A DNA stretch of 64,000 bases from Cecembia rubra (GTDB taxonomy: Bacteria; Bacteroidota; Bacteroidia; Cytophagales; Cyclobacteriaceae): contig NZ_PYGF01000001.1 in assembly GCF_003014575.1 (NCBI RefSeq), forward strand, positions 620,001 to 684,000, read 5' to 3'. Position 1 is the stretch's first letter, and each line of letters starts with the position of its first letter. A model generated the notes under the pieces. The model was not told the DNA's origin. It did not search any database and saw only the letters and a list, made by a program, of their open reading frames with translations. Positions 9,320 through 18,031 of the stretch are shown here, in pieces. The position numbers and the translations under genes were made by a program.

Positions 9320-9949
9320 GATACAAAAAAGTTCCTCACCAAAAAAACCCTTTTTCAAAATTGCTGAATTTTTATAAGGCTTAATGGATAGATACTTTTC
9401 TTTGATAAAAAAGATAAATAAAATCATTTTTACTTTCAGTATGGATTTCAAGCCTGGTCCAAAGAGAAAAATATGGCATAAATGTAATAATATTTCTTTT
9501 ATTTAATTAAAATTTCATTTTAAAATTTTTTTGTCCTAAAAAAAGGGTTTTTTCCAAAGTATCTTTTGTTATGTTTTTTGTAATTAGTAGACACTTTTTT
9601 AACTCTTGCAACTTTTTAGCCCAATCTACAATGATTAAACAATTGCAAACTAAATCTATTTTTTTTAGTCAGATCGGTTATAAAACCTGATTATCCTCCT
9701 CAAATTTTTAAAAGATCAAAGGCCATTAACTTTTGAAAAGGCCTTATTTATGTAATGAATCAATATGCTCCAAAGTAAAAAATTTTAAAATCGTCCAGCT
9801 AAACCGGGCCCAAAATTCCAAAGGACAAATCCAAAAATAACTGTAATTATAAAGGCAATTTGTTGGACTAAATGATGCATTTCATCAATGAAATCTTTAA
9901 ATTTATGTACCCTAATAATTTTCATTTTTTTAATGAAACAGTACAAATT
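9320..9949. other. AT-rich divergent intergenic region
   Basis: This stretch separates the minus-strand surface protein from the plus-strand hydrolase and holds the promoters of both. It is very AT-rich, with long A and T runs around 9490-9560. In-frame upstream extensions exist on both sides (TTG 9451 on minus, ATG 9872 on plus), but neither is needed. A 6-bp stem (AAGGCC/GGCCTT, 9719-9745) is too weak to call a terminator. No RNA gene was recognised. A short membrane-like minus-strand frame (9785-9925) is listed separately at low confidence. Confidence 0.5.
9785..9925 (-). CDS. Possible small membrane protein, 46 residues
   Basis: An ATG at 9923-9925 opens a 46-codon frame with a basic N terminus (MKIIRVHKFKDF) and one strongly hydrophobic helix (IAFIITVIFGFVLW) followed by a short GPGLAGRF tail. 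That resembles a single-pass membrane peptide. It lies in the divergent region upstream of the hydrolase and overlaps only the dispensable 5' extension of that frame. There is no recognised family, no clear ribosome-binding site and no promoter evidence, so it may be a chance frame. Confidence 0.25.
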   Translation of the reverse strand: MKIIRVHKFKDFIDEMHHLVQQIAFIITVIFGFVLWNFGPGLAGRF

Positions 9950-10624
9950 ATGTTGAAGGAACTGCAAAAAATATATTTTGGCCATACCTTCTTAGAAGGA
10001 GAACTTATCATTCCTGATAATTGCAAAGGCCTGGTTATTTTTTCACATGGTAGCGGTAGCGGAAGATTTAGCCCAAGAAACAATTTTGTAGCCCAGTATT
10101 TAAATAAATTAAGTTTGGGGACCTTTCTTTTTGACCTTTTGACAAAAGAAGAAGCTTTGGATTATACGATAAGATTTGATATTCCAATTCTTACGGCAAG
10201 ATTAATAAAGGTTACTAAATACCTCCTTAAGTTTACAATGATTAAACGCTTACCAATTTGTTTTTTTGGTGGCAGTACCGGAGCCACATCAGCTATGATT
10301 GCTTCAATTTCTTTGCCCAATAAGATCGCAGCAATTGTGTCAAGAGGAGGTAGACTAGACCTTACTTATGAACAATTACCCCTTGTTGATGCTCCCTCAC
10401 TTCTCATTGTAGGTGAATTCGACGAAGACATATTGGAAATTAATAGGAAGGCAATCGATTTACTTCAAGTTCCAAAAAAATTGGAAATAGTTTCTGGAGC
10501 TTCACATCTATTCGAAGAAGCAGGTACCTTGGAACAAGTTGCAGAATTGGCGGGAGAATGGTTCCTTAGATATACTGGACAGCAATCGGATCTTAAAAAT
10601 CAGATGTCAAAAAATACTGATTAG
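9950..10624 (+). CDS. Dienelactone-hydrolase-like alpha/beta hydrolase
   Basis: This is an alpha/beta hydrolase of the dienelactone-hydrolase-like group. The serine nucleophile elbow reads GGSTGA, the acid is probably the Asp in VGEFDED, and the His lies in GASHLFEE, so the triad is complete. I start at the ATG at 9950 (MLKELQKIYFG), giving about 224 residues; ATG 9872 would add a 26-residue extension with no family counterpart. The oxyanion-side motif FSHGSGSGRFSPRN fits the subgroup that is fused to a phosphoribosyltransferase in some other bacteria. Here the phosphoribosyltransferase is a separate gene 27 bases downstream, almost certainly co-transcribed. The substrate is unknown. Confidence 0.82.
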   Translation: MLKELQKIYFGHTFLEGELIIPDNCKGLVIFSHGSGSGRFSPRNNFVAQYLNKLSLGTFLFDLLTKEEALDYTIRFDIPILTARLIKVTKYLLKFTMIKRLPICFFGGSTGATSAMIASISLPNKIAAIVSRGGRLDLTYEQLPLVDAPSLLIVGEFDEDILEINRKAIDLLQVPKKLEIVSGASHLFEEAGTLEQVAELAGEWFLRYTGQQSDLKNQMSKNTD

Positions 10625-10651
10625 CAACAAAAACTTACTCAATCCTTAAGG

Positions 10652-11299
10652 ATGTTCAAAAACAGAAAAGATGCTGCCTTACAATTGGCCAAAGCACTTG
10701 AAAAATACAAAGGAGACGATCCACTTGTCTTAGGTATTCCGCGTGGTGGTGCAGAAACTGCCTATTATGTGGCTCAAGGATTACAAGCTGAAATGGGACT
10801 TGTAATAAGCAGAAAACTTGGGCATCCCCAAAATCCGGAGTTTGCCATAGGCGCAATTGCTGAAGATGGAAGCATTTATTTGTCGCCCTATGCCAGTTCT
10901 GATGTTTCTGAACTGGAACTCGAAAAAATAAAAAAAGAACAACAGGCAGAAATAAATAGTAGAATACAAAGATTCCGGAATGGAAAGCCCCTTCCAGAAT
11001 TGAAGAACCGTACGGTTATAATTGTGGATGATGGGATTGCAACTGGTTCAACCTTAATGGCTACTATCATGCTTTGCAGAAATAAAATGGCAAAAAAAAT
11101 TGTGGTAGGAACTCCTGTATCCAGTAGAGAAATGGCAACTAAACTTCAATCCTTGGTGGATGATTCCATCATTTTAGAAGTTCCTTACCCTTACCATGCA
11201 GTATCTCAGGTATATGGGGAGTTTAACAACCTCGAGGACCAGGAAGCAGTAAAGTTTTTGCTGGCTTGGGAAAAAGACAAGGATAAAAAATCAAAATAG
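10652..11299 (+). CDS. Phosphoribosyltransferase domain protein
   Basis: A 215-residue type I phosphoribosyltransferase-fold protein. The PRPP-binding loop is clear (VIIVDDGIATGSTL, about residues 122-135). N-terminal motifs LGIPRGGAETAYYVA and RKLGHPQNPEFAIGAIAEDG are typical of the predicted PRTase family found next to, or fused with, dienelactone-hydrolase-like domains. It follows that hydrolase by 27 bases, so the pair probably acts on a common, still unidentified, substrate. A nested hairpin (11377-11425) downstream likely ends the transcript. It could act in nucleobase or nucleotide salvage, but the base it uses cannot be read from the sequence. Confidence 0.85.
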   Translation: MFKNRKDAALQLAKALEKYKGDDPLVLGIPRGGAETAYYVAQGLQAEMGLVISRKLGHPQNPEFAIGAIAEDGSIYLSPYASSDVSELELEKIKKEQQAEINSRIQRFRNGKPLPELKNRTVIIVDDGIATGSTLMATIMLCRNKMAKKIVVGTPVSSREMATKLQSLVDDSIILEVPYPYHAVSQVYGEFNNLEDQEAVKFLLAWEKDKDKKSK

Positions 11300-11376
11300 G
11301 GAAACTAGATTAAGGTAAACACAATTCACCATAAGATCTTTTTTGAATCTTATCCCAATCCCGGCCATTACTTAAA

Positions 11377-11425
11377 AAGCAGGTTTGGATGAAAACCAAT
11401 TAAGGAATTGGTCTTAAACCTGCTT
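11377..11425. terminator. Nested hairpin between convergent genes
   Basis: An outer stem AAGCAGGTTT (11377-11386) pairs with AAACCTGCTT (11416-11425), and an inner stem ACCAATT (11395-11401) pairs with AATTGGT (11406-11412). On the minus strand it is followed by a short U-rich tail. It lies between the phosphoribosyltransferase (+) and glycogen phosphorylase (-), so it can serve both. Confidence 0.55.
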
Positions 11426-11462
11426 CTTTAAAAGTCCTTTCCAAATAGTTTTAAAAGGAAAG

Positions 11463-14006
11463 TTAGTCTTTTACATCCAAGTGTACTGATACCGATTTTA
11501 CTTTCCAGATGTCATCGCAATATTCCCTGATGCTTCTATCACTAGAAAATTTACCCATTCTTGCAGTATTCAAAATGGACATTTTTGCCCATGATTTCTT
11601 ATCCTGAAATGCTAAAGCTGCTTTTTCCTGGCAAGTTACATAGGAAGTGAAGTCAGCCAATACCATAAAAGGATCATGGTAAAGCAGGTTATCAACGAGG
11701 TCTTTAAAAATTGTATCATCCAAATGAGAAAAATAACCAGAAGCTATTTGGTCAATGGCCATTTTAAGTTCTTCATTTTCCAAATAATAACCATAAGGAT
11801 TGTAACCTTCTTTTTTCTTTTTAGCTACTTCTTCAGCTGTCAGCCCAAATAAAAAGAAATTCTCCTCTCCCACTACTTCTCTGATTTCAACATTTGCTCC
11901 ATCCAAAGTACCTATTGTTAGGGCCCCGTTCATTGATAATTTCATATTTCCGGTTCCTGAAGCTTCTTTCCCTGCTGTTGAAATCTGAATGGAAAGATCT
12001 GCCGCAGGATAGATAACCTGCGCATTGCTGACGTTATAATTAGGGTAAAAGACCACTTTCAATCTATCTCTCACATCCGGATCATTGTTTACAATTTCCC
12101 CTACTGAATTGATGAGTTTGATAATCAGTTTAGCCATTTTGTAGCCTGGTGCGGCCTTTCCGGCATAAATGAAGGTCCTGGGCACAATTTCGATATCTGG
12201 ATTCTTTTTAATCCTATTGTACAATGCAATGACATGAAGGATGTTTAGGTGTTGTCTTTTATACTCATGTATCCTCTTTACATGAACATCAAACAAGGAA
12301 TCCGGATTGATTTTAATTCCTGTTTTGTTCAGAATTCTATTACAAAGAATTTTTTTCATCTCATATTTCACACCCATCCACGCAAGTTGGAATTCTGGAT
12401 CATCAGCAAAGGCTTCCAACTGTTTGAGTTCCTCTAAATGTTTGATCCAAGACTCACCGATTTTGCTGGAAATCAAAGAGGTCAACTTTGGGTTACTCAA
12501 AACCAGCCATCTCCTAGGAGTTACGCCATTGGTTTTGTTGCTGAATTTTTCGGGGCAGAGAGCATACCAATCTTTTAATACGGTACTCTTCAATAAATCT
12601 GTATGTAAAGCCGCTACCCCATTAATAGCAAAGCTACCTGCACAGGCAAGGTTAGCCATTTTAATAAATTTTCTAGGCCCTTCTCCAATTATAGATAGGC
12701 TATTGATTTTGTTATTATTCCCAAATACTTTTATGGTAACTTCATCCAAAAACCTCCTATTGATTTCATAAATTAGTTCCAGATGTCTTGGCAATACCGA
12801 ACCAAAAAGCTCTAAATCCCAAGTCTCCAAAGCCTCTGGCAATAAGGTGTGATTGGTATAAGCAAAAGTCCTTGTAGTTACTCTCCAAGCATCTACCCAT
12901 TCCAGGTCATATTCATCCACCAACAAACGCATCATCTCTGCAATTGCAATTGCTGGATGTGTATCATTTAATTGGATTGCAAAATTCACATTGAAATCTT
13001 CGATTTTGTCTCCCTGTCTCAAGTGAATACCTATCATATCCTGAAGGGAACAGGAAACAAAAAAATATTGCTGCTGCAATCTTAGAATTTTTCCACTTAC
13101 AGTTTCATCATTTGGATAAAGAACCTTGCTGATATTTTCACAGACGATCTTTTGGTTTACAGCATTATTGTAATTACCAGAATTAAAAGATTGAAAATCA
13201 AAAGATTTTGGTGCTTCAGATTTCCAAAGGCGAAGCGTATTGGTAGTATTTACTTTATAGCCCAAAATTGGTGTATCATAAGCAACCCCCTTAACAGTCA
13301 ATTCAGGAATCCAGTTGCTTCTAAATTTGCCATCCCGATCTATATAATGTTGGACATATCCTCCTAATTTGACTTCATAATTCAGTTCCCTTCTCGCTAT
13401 TTCCCAAGGATTACCACGTCTTAGCCAATTGTCGGTATCTTCCACTTGCCAACCATTCCTTATCTCCTGTTCAAAAATTCCGAATTGATATCTTATTCCA
13501 TAGCCAATGGCAGGAACTTCAAGTGTGGCCAAAGAGTCCATATAACAAGCGGCTAATCTTCCAAGCCCACCATTTCCAAGGCCTGGTTCAACTTCTTTAT
13601 CGAGTAACCATTGAAGATTAATTCCCAATTCTTGGGTTGCTTGCTCTACTTCCTTATAAATTCCTAAATTGATCAAGTTATTGGCAAGGTGTGGCCCCAA
13701 TAGGTATTCAGCTGACAGGTAGGATACTATCCTGTGCCTCCCATCTAAATACTGCTTAACGGAAGCTACCCACCTTTGAAGCAAACGATCCCTCACAGCA
13801 TAAGCAAGTGACATATAATAATCATTTCGGGTAGCTATTTCAGGGTATTTGCCTTGAACATAAAAAAGATTGTTAAAGATGGCTTTTTTCAATGCCTCTA
13901 CACTTAATCCTGTTCTTGCATCTTCTGATTGTGATAATTGCTTTGGGGTACTATCCTCCAATTTCTCCTTTTGTACAGTAGTATCCTTTATATTCTTATT
14001 TTCCAT
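11463..14006 (-). CDS. glgP: Glycogen/starch/alpha-glucan phosphorylase
   Basis: Glycogen phosphorylase releases glucose-1-phosphate from storage alpha-glucans using phosphate and pyridoxal phosphate. The PLP-lysine region is intact (EASGTGNMKLSMNGA, Lys near residue 689), as is the substrate-site stretch NGGLGRLAACYMDS and FAIQLNDTHPAI. I start at the ATG at 14004-14006 (MENKNIKDT), giving about 847 residues, the normal size for the family. The longer frame from 14108 adds an unrelated 34-residue extension. Residues 1-40 are a poorly conserved, charged lead-in. No other glycogen genes are next to it, so it is transcribed alone; the degenerate repeat 14145-14315 sits just upstream. Confidence 0.95.
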   Translation of the reverse strand: MENKNIKDTTVQKEKLEDSTPKQLSQSEDARTGLSVEALKKAIFNNLFYVQGKYPEIATRNDYYMSLAYAVRDRLLQRWVASVKQYLDGRHRIVSYLSAEYLLGPHLANNLINLGIYKEVEQATQELGINLQWLLDKEVEPGLGNGGLGRLAACYMDSLATLEVPAIGYGIRYQFGIFEQEIRNGWQVEDTDNWLRRGNPWEIARRELNYEVKLGGYVQHYIDRDGKFRSNWIPELTVKGVAYDTPILGYKVNTTNTLRLWKSEAPKSFDFQSFNSGNYNNAVNQKIVCENISKVLYPNDETVSGKILRLQQQYFFVSCSLQDMIGIHLRQGDKIEDFNVNFAIQLNDTHPAIAIAEMMRLLVDEYDLEWVDAWRVTTRTFAYTNHTLLPEALETWDLELFGSVLPRHLELIYEINRRFLDEVTIKVFGNNNKINSLSIIGEGPRKFIKMANLACAGSFAINGVAALHTDLLKSTVLKDWYALCPEKFSNKTNGVTPRRWLVLSNPKLTSLISSKIGESWIKHLEELKQLEAFADDPEFQLAWMGVKYEMKKILCNRILNKTGIKINPDSLFDVHVKRIHEYKRQHLNILHVIALYNRIKKNPDIEIVPRTFIYAGKAAPGYKMAKLIIKLINSVGEIVNNDPDVRDRLKVVFYPNYNVSNAQVIYPAADLSIQISTAGKEASGTGNMKLSMNGALTIGTLDGANVEIREVVGEENFFLFGLTAEEVAKKKKEGYNPYGYYLENEELKMAIDQIASGYFSHLDDTIFKDLVDNLLYHDPFMVLADFTSYVTCQEKAALAFQDKKSWAKMSILNTARMGKFSSDRSIREYCDDIWKVKSVSVHLDVKD

Positions 14007-14144
14007 TGTTCTCGTAAAATGCCTTGTTAAGGGTTTGAATTTAAATAAAAGAACAGGCATTAAAAACCTCATACTTAAATATAAGGCAATAAATGCCCTA
14101 TCATCCATTAAGGCTGTAAAATCAAATTGTTGATTTTACCAAAA

Positions 14145-14315
14145 TAGTTAATATGTATATCCGCAATTAGACCAGTAACCAATTTAAATTGGGTCTTAAA
14201 TCAACTTGATATTAATAGATATTGGATCCGCCTCGGCGGACAAGTTATTCATTGATATTGGTTTGAAATCGTAAGTTTATTCTAAAGTGATGATTCAACT
14301 GTCAAGAAGGCTGAC
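14145..14315. repeat. Degenerate dispersed intergenic repeat, copy A
   Basis: About 170 bases between glgP and a DUF2490 gene align with 60215-60385 almost without gaps. Anchors are TATATC (about 14156), CCAGTAA (14172), GGATCCG (14224), GACAAGTT (14237), and GGCTGA (14309). In both copies CCAGTAA to GGATCCG is exactly 52 bases. The core after GGATCCG is the best conserved. In this copy TCCGCC-TC-GGCGGA (14227-14240) forms a perfect 6-bp stem. It carries no open frame, and its nature is unknown. Confidence 0.65.
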
Positions 14316-14334
14316 AATCATGAAATTGAAACAA

Positions 14335-15087
14335 TTAAATTTTATCGGCAGGAAATTCTCTGAGAAAATGTCTTTTAAAGTCTTTGAATCGGTAATTCAA
14401 ATTGATCCAAAGCACAAAACCATGGAGAACCCTGACCTGCTCTGATGAAGTACTTTGGAATCGGAAATGATAACCGGGTGAAATAGTACTGGCCCCTCTT
14501 TGAATCCCGGTCAACATAAAAATCCTGTGTTCAAATGGAATATCTACAAATGATGGACCTGTCGTCAATAAGGTCTCATTGACCATACTTAAGGAAAATG
14601 TTGATTGGAGTCTTACGGATTGTCCAATATTATATCTTATAGCAGAATTAAACCTAAAGCGGTGGTTAAAATCATATGCATCCAATAATGAATTATTATC
14701 AAATTGGTTTCTGAACCTTCCATCATACCTGAATCTAAAACTCACATTATAGGGTCGCTTACTTGGAAATCTATAAATCATCTGAACCCAAGGTCTTTTT
14801 TCTGGACGTATCAATTTTCCTTGGGAATATGGGGTGGTCAATCCCAAATTTGCATATCCTGCCGTAAAATTTAACTTCTCACTTGGAGTATGGTATGTCA
14901 AGCCAGACCTTACTATAATAAAGAGTTCAGGTACATAATGTGAATCTATCCACAGAGACCACCGATCGGCAATCTGGCCTGAAGTCATCAATCCCCACCA
15001 GGATTCTGACCTATATTGAATCTGTCCTTTAGAATGTAAAGGAACAGTTACTAAAACCAAGAATGTCAGAAAGGATCTTCTAATCAA
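14335..15087 (-). CDS. DUF2490 family secreted/outer-membrane protein
   Basis: A 250-residue protein with a signal peptide (ends near SKG at residue 21) followed by alternating beta-strand-like segments (WSLWIDSHYVPE, RPWVQMIYRFPS, VSFRFRYDGRFRNQ, YNIGQSVRLQSTFSLS), consistent with the DUF2490 family of predicted outer-membrane barrels. Function is unknown. It lies 74 bases downstream of the TRAP large permease on the same strand, so it could be the last gene of the sugar-acid operon or a separate unit. A second DUF2490 protein occurs at 33982-34746. Confidence 0.72.
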   Translation of the reverse strand: MIRRSFLTFLVLVTVPLHSKGQIQYRSESWWGLMTSGQIADRWSLWIDSHYVPELFIIVRSGLTYHTPSEKLNFTAGYANLGLTTPYSQGKLIRPEKRPWVQMIYRFPSKRPYNVSFRFRYDGRFRNQFDNNSLLDAYDFNHRFRFNSAIRYNIGQSVRLQSTFSLSMVNETLLTTGPSFVDIPFEHRIFMLTGIQRGASTISPGYHFRFQSTSSEQVRVLHGFVLWINLNYRFKDFKRHFLREFPADKI

Positions 15088-15161
15088 AACAAAGCATTAA
15101 TCTAAACTAAAGATAAGATTAAACATTGAATTCAAAAGCCGATATTTTAATGGAGTTATTT

Positions 15162-16457
15162 CTATAAACCAAATAACCTCGGCAACCATAAAGTCAATCC
15201 CGGCCAAAGCGTCACTACAATCAATCCTAAAATCATCGCAATGAAGAATGGAACCAATGGCTTGATTGCTTTTTGGATGCTCATCTGAGCTACCTGCACT
15301 CCCAGAAAAAGCACAGATCCTACCGGAGGAGTACACAGACCTATACAGAGGTTCAAAATCATTATAATTCCAAAATGCACAGGATCAACTCCAAGTGAAG
15401 TCACTACCGGTAAAAAGATCGGAGTGAAAATCAAGACTGCAGGAGTCATATCCATAAATATTCCTACAAATAACAAAAGCAAGTTGATGATGATCAAGAT
15501 GACAAAAATGTTGTCACTTAGGGAAAGTAAGACATTACTTATGGATTGGGGTATATCTTCACTAGACATCACCCAGGACATACTCATTGAAGTAGCCACC
15601 AGTAGTAATACCACAGCTGTGGTCTCGGAGGATTTCAATAAAATTGCAGGCAAATCTTTTAGCTTTAGCTCTTTATAAATTAAGGACAAGCCCAATGTAT
15701 AGATTACTGCAATGGCTGAAGCCTCAGTAGCAGTAAAAACTCCACCAACTATCCCCCCAATTACGATAAAAAGTAATAGTAACGCTGGAAATGCTCTTAC
15801 AGATTTTTGAAACAATTCCCTGAAAGAGCTAAGCTCTCCCTGGGGCAGTTTGTGTTTTTTGATAAAAATCGCTGCTGTCAACATCAGCACCAAACCGATA
15901 AAGATTCCGGGTAAATAGCCGGCCACAAAGAGTGCGGCAATTGAAACTCCACCTGAAGCCAGAGAATAAACAATCAGAATATTAGACGGGGGAATAATCA
16001 AACCGGTAGTAGAAGATGTTATATTAACTGCTGCCCCCAATCCTTTGGGGTAACCTTCCTGATCCATTCTTTTACCCAAGATACCTCCAATGGCAGAGAC
16101 TGCTGCGGCAGCAGAACCAGCAATTGCCCCAAATAACATTGCAGCTATAACATTGACATACAATAAGCCACCTGGCAGTTTGCCGGTCATTGCTTTTGCC
16201 ATTTCAATAAGCCTATTGGCTATTCCTCCTCTGTTCATGATTTCACCAGCCAAAACAAAAAATGGAATGGCCAATAAGGCAAAACTATCCAATCCTGTTC
16301 CCATCCTCTGGGCAATTGTAGTAGCAGAAGGTATGGCTGCAACGGATACCAATAATGTCAAAAAACTAGAAATTCCCAAGCTCCAAGCCACGGGTACCCC
16401 AATACCCATCAAGGTAATGAAGGATAAAATCAAAATGATAATGCTGATATATTCCAT
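15162..16457 (-). CDS. dctM: TRAP transporter large permease (DctM type)
   Basis: The 431-residue large membrane subunit of a tripartite ATP-independent periplasmic transporter, which uses an ion gradient to import acidic solutes delivered by a binding protein. About twelve hydrophobic segments are visible. Typical DctM stretches include MGIGVPVAWSLGISS, LLAIPFFVLAGEIMNRGGIA, AGSAAAAVSAIG and a C-terminal NLCIGLCTPPVGSVLFLG. It follows the small permease by 6 bases and the binding protein upstream, so all three subunits are co-transcribed with the sugar-acid genes eda and kdgK. The context predicts a hexuronate- or aldonate-like substrate, but the TRAP family also carries many other organic acids. 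Confidence 0.93.
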   Translation of the reverse strand: MEYISIIILILSFITLMGIGVPVAWSLGISSFLTLLVSVAAIPSATTIAQRMGTGLDSFALLAIPFFVLAGEIMNRGGIANRLIEMAKAMTGKLPGGLLYVNVIAAMLFGAIAGSAAAAVSAIGGILGKRMDQEGYPKGLGAAVNITSSTTGLIIPPSNILIVYSLASGGVSIAALFVAGYLPGIFIGLVLMLTAAIFIKKHKLPQGELSSFRELFQKSVRAFPALLLLFIVIGGIVGGVFTATEASAIAVIYTLGLSLIYKELKLKDLPAILLKSSETTAVVLLLVATSMSMSWVMSSEDIPQSISNVLLSLSDNIFVILIIINLLLLFVGIFMDMTPAVLIFTPIFLPVVTSLGVDPVHFGIIMILNLCIGLCTPPVGSVLFLGVQVAQMSIQKAIKPLVPFFIAMILGLIVVTLWPGLTLWLPRLFGL

Positions 16458-16463
16458 GTGCTA

Positions 16464-16946
16464 TTAGGCTTTAAGCAATGATATTTGTTGTCTAATCTGA
16501 TAAATCTGGTAGTATGATATGAGTAGTCCGCTAAAAGGAATGATGCTGTAGACATAGGCTAAAGGCAACTGTAGTGTAGCGGATTTTTGCTTTAAGATAT
16601 AGGTGATATAAACCAAGTTACTTCCTCCTAAAACCATCACCAATACAGAAAAGGCTAATACCAGGCTATAAATGAAGATCATCAATCGCGCCTTGGATTT
16701 TCCGACTAGTTTTTGAGGTAAAATATCGATAGCCAAATGTTGGTCTTGACCCGCTACATAAGCAGCTCCCAACATTCCCAGCCAGATCAACATGTATCTG
16801 GAAAGTTCATCGGTAAATGAACTTGGGTTTTGAAAAATGTAACGGGAAACAACCTGCCAGGTCACATTTAGCACCATGATTCCCATTAATACAATGAGCA
16901 AGTAGCTCACAATTTTATCCAAATTTGATTTGAAGGATACTTTCAT
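16464..16946 (-). CDS. dctQ: TRAP transporter small permease (DctQ type)
   Basis: A 160-residue, four-helix membrane subunit. The family signature is seen in NVTWQVVSRYIFQNPSSFTDE and LSRYMLIWLGMLGAAYVAG, with His in QDQHLAIDIL. DctQ proteins associate tightly with the large permease and are needed for transport. Here the gene sits between the binding protein (53 bases upstream) and the large permease (6 bases downstream), the usual P-Q-M order. Confidence 0.92.
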   Translation of the reverse strand: MKVSFKSNLDKIVSYLLIVLMGIMVLNVTWQVVSRYIFQNPSSFTDELSRYMLIWLGMLGAAYVAGQDQHLAIDILPQKLVGKSKARLMIFIYSLVLAFSVLVMVLGGSNLVYITYILKQKSATLQLPLAYVYSIIPFSGLLISYYQIYQIRQQISLLKA

Positions 16947-16999
16947 TCCTAGATTTTAAGATTTTTCAAACAATTGAACTATCCAAGCCACCATACCAA

Positions 17000-18031
17000 T
17001 TAATTTAATTCCTTTTTTTCTCCTGCCTTTCTAATTTCCTCAATAATGGCATATAAATCAGGTTGGCTAAATTTAAAATTGTCATACATTACTTCTACTG
17101 CCTGACGGAATCCTGTTTGGTCTGGATAAGTTATTCTCACCCCTGCTTTTTCCATTTCCTTTAATGATAATTCGACCGATTCTGCCCAGAGTTTATATTG
17201 ATACTCTGCAGATTCATCAGCCGCTTCTTGAATCCACTGCTTTTCTTCTTCATCCAGACTGTCCCATACTTTTGTGCTGATAACTACCACATCGGGGATA
17301 GCCGTATGCTCATTAATTGAATAAAATTTGCAGACTTCGTAATGCCTTGATGTATAAAGACTTGGCGGATTATTTTCAGCTGCATCCACTATACCCTGCT
17401 GTAAAGCTGTATAAAGTTCCCCATAGGAAATTGGAGTGGGTGAACCACCAAAACTTTTGATCATATTGGTAGCCATATTACTTTCCAATACCCGGATTTT
17501 TAATCCTTTCAAATCATCAGGAGAATCGACAGGTTTAGTCTTAGAATAAAATGACCTTTTTCCTGCATCATAATAACATAGTCCCCTTAACCAATATTCC
17601 TCACTTTCCAAAAGCAATTTTTTACCTATAGAGCCTTTAAGAACTTTTTCCCTGTGCTCATCATCATTGAAAAGATAAGGCATAGATAAAACCTGCATGG
17701 CTGGTGCAAAACTTTCCAAGGTCGCTGAAGATACCTTGGTCATTCCCAAACTGCCGATCTGTAACAATTCGACAAGTTCCCTTTCAGTACCCAATTGTTG
17801 ATTAGGATAAACTTTTACAATCATCCTTCCTTGGGATTTTTCGGATATCTTATCTGCCATATAAACCATTGCCTCATGGACAGGATGCGTTACCCCCAAG
17901 CCATGTCCCATTTTAATAATCCTAATTCCTCCAGGACCTTGGCAGGTAGTAAATAGTAGAAGTGCTAAAAACCCAAAGGCCAATCTTTGGATCAGTTTCC
18001 CCGAATGTTTATTAACTGGGATTTTGATCAT
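17000..18031 (-). CDS. dctP: TRAP transporter substrate-binding lipoprotein (DctP type)
   Basis: A 343-residue periplasmic solute receptor. The N terminus carries a lipoprotein signal (LLLFTTC, Cys near residue 30), so it is membrane-anchored rather than free. DctP-family landmarks are GHGLGVTHPVHEAM, YPNQQLGTERELVELLQ, the conserved Arg region LKGLKIRVLES that binds the carboxylate, and GGSPTPISYGELYTALQQGIVDAAENNP. Its start overlaps the end of the KDPG aldolase gene by 4 bases, which suggests translational coupling and ties import to 2-keto-3-deoxy sugar metabolism. The exact ligand cannot be read from sequence. Confidence 0.93.
   Translation of the reverse strand: MIKIPVNKHSGKLIQRLAFGFLALLLFTTCQGPGGIRIIKMGHGLGVTHPVHEAMVYMADKISEKSQGRMIVKVYPNQQLGTERELVELLQIGSLGMTKVSSATLESFAPAMQVLSMPYLFNDDEHREKVLKGSIGKKLLLESEEYWLRGLCYYDAGKRSFYSKTKPVDSPDDLKGLKIRVLESNMATNMIKSFGGSPTPISYGELYTALQQGIVDAAENNPPSLYTSRHYEVCKFYSINEHTAIPDVVVISTKVWDSLDEEEKQWIQEAADESAEYQYKLWAESVELSLKEMEKAGVRITYPDQTGFRQAVEVMYDNFKFSQPDLYAIIEEIRKAGEKKELN

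Noticed and set aside
9719-9745. AAGGCC/GGCCTT stem as a terminator
   Set aside because: Only six base pairs with a long loop and no T run; it lies far from any stop codon.
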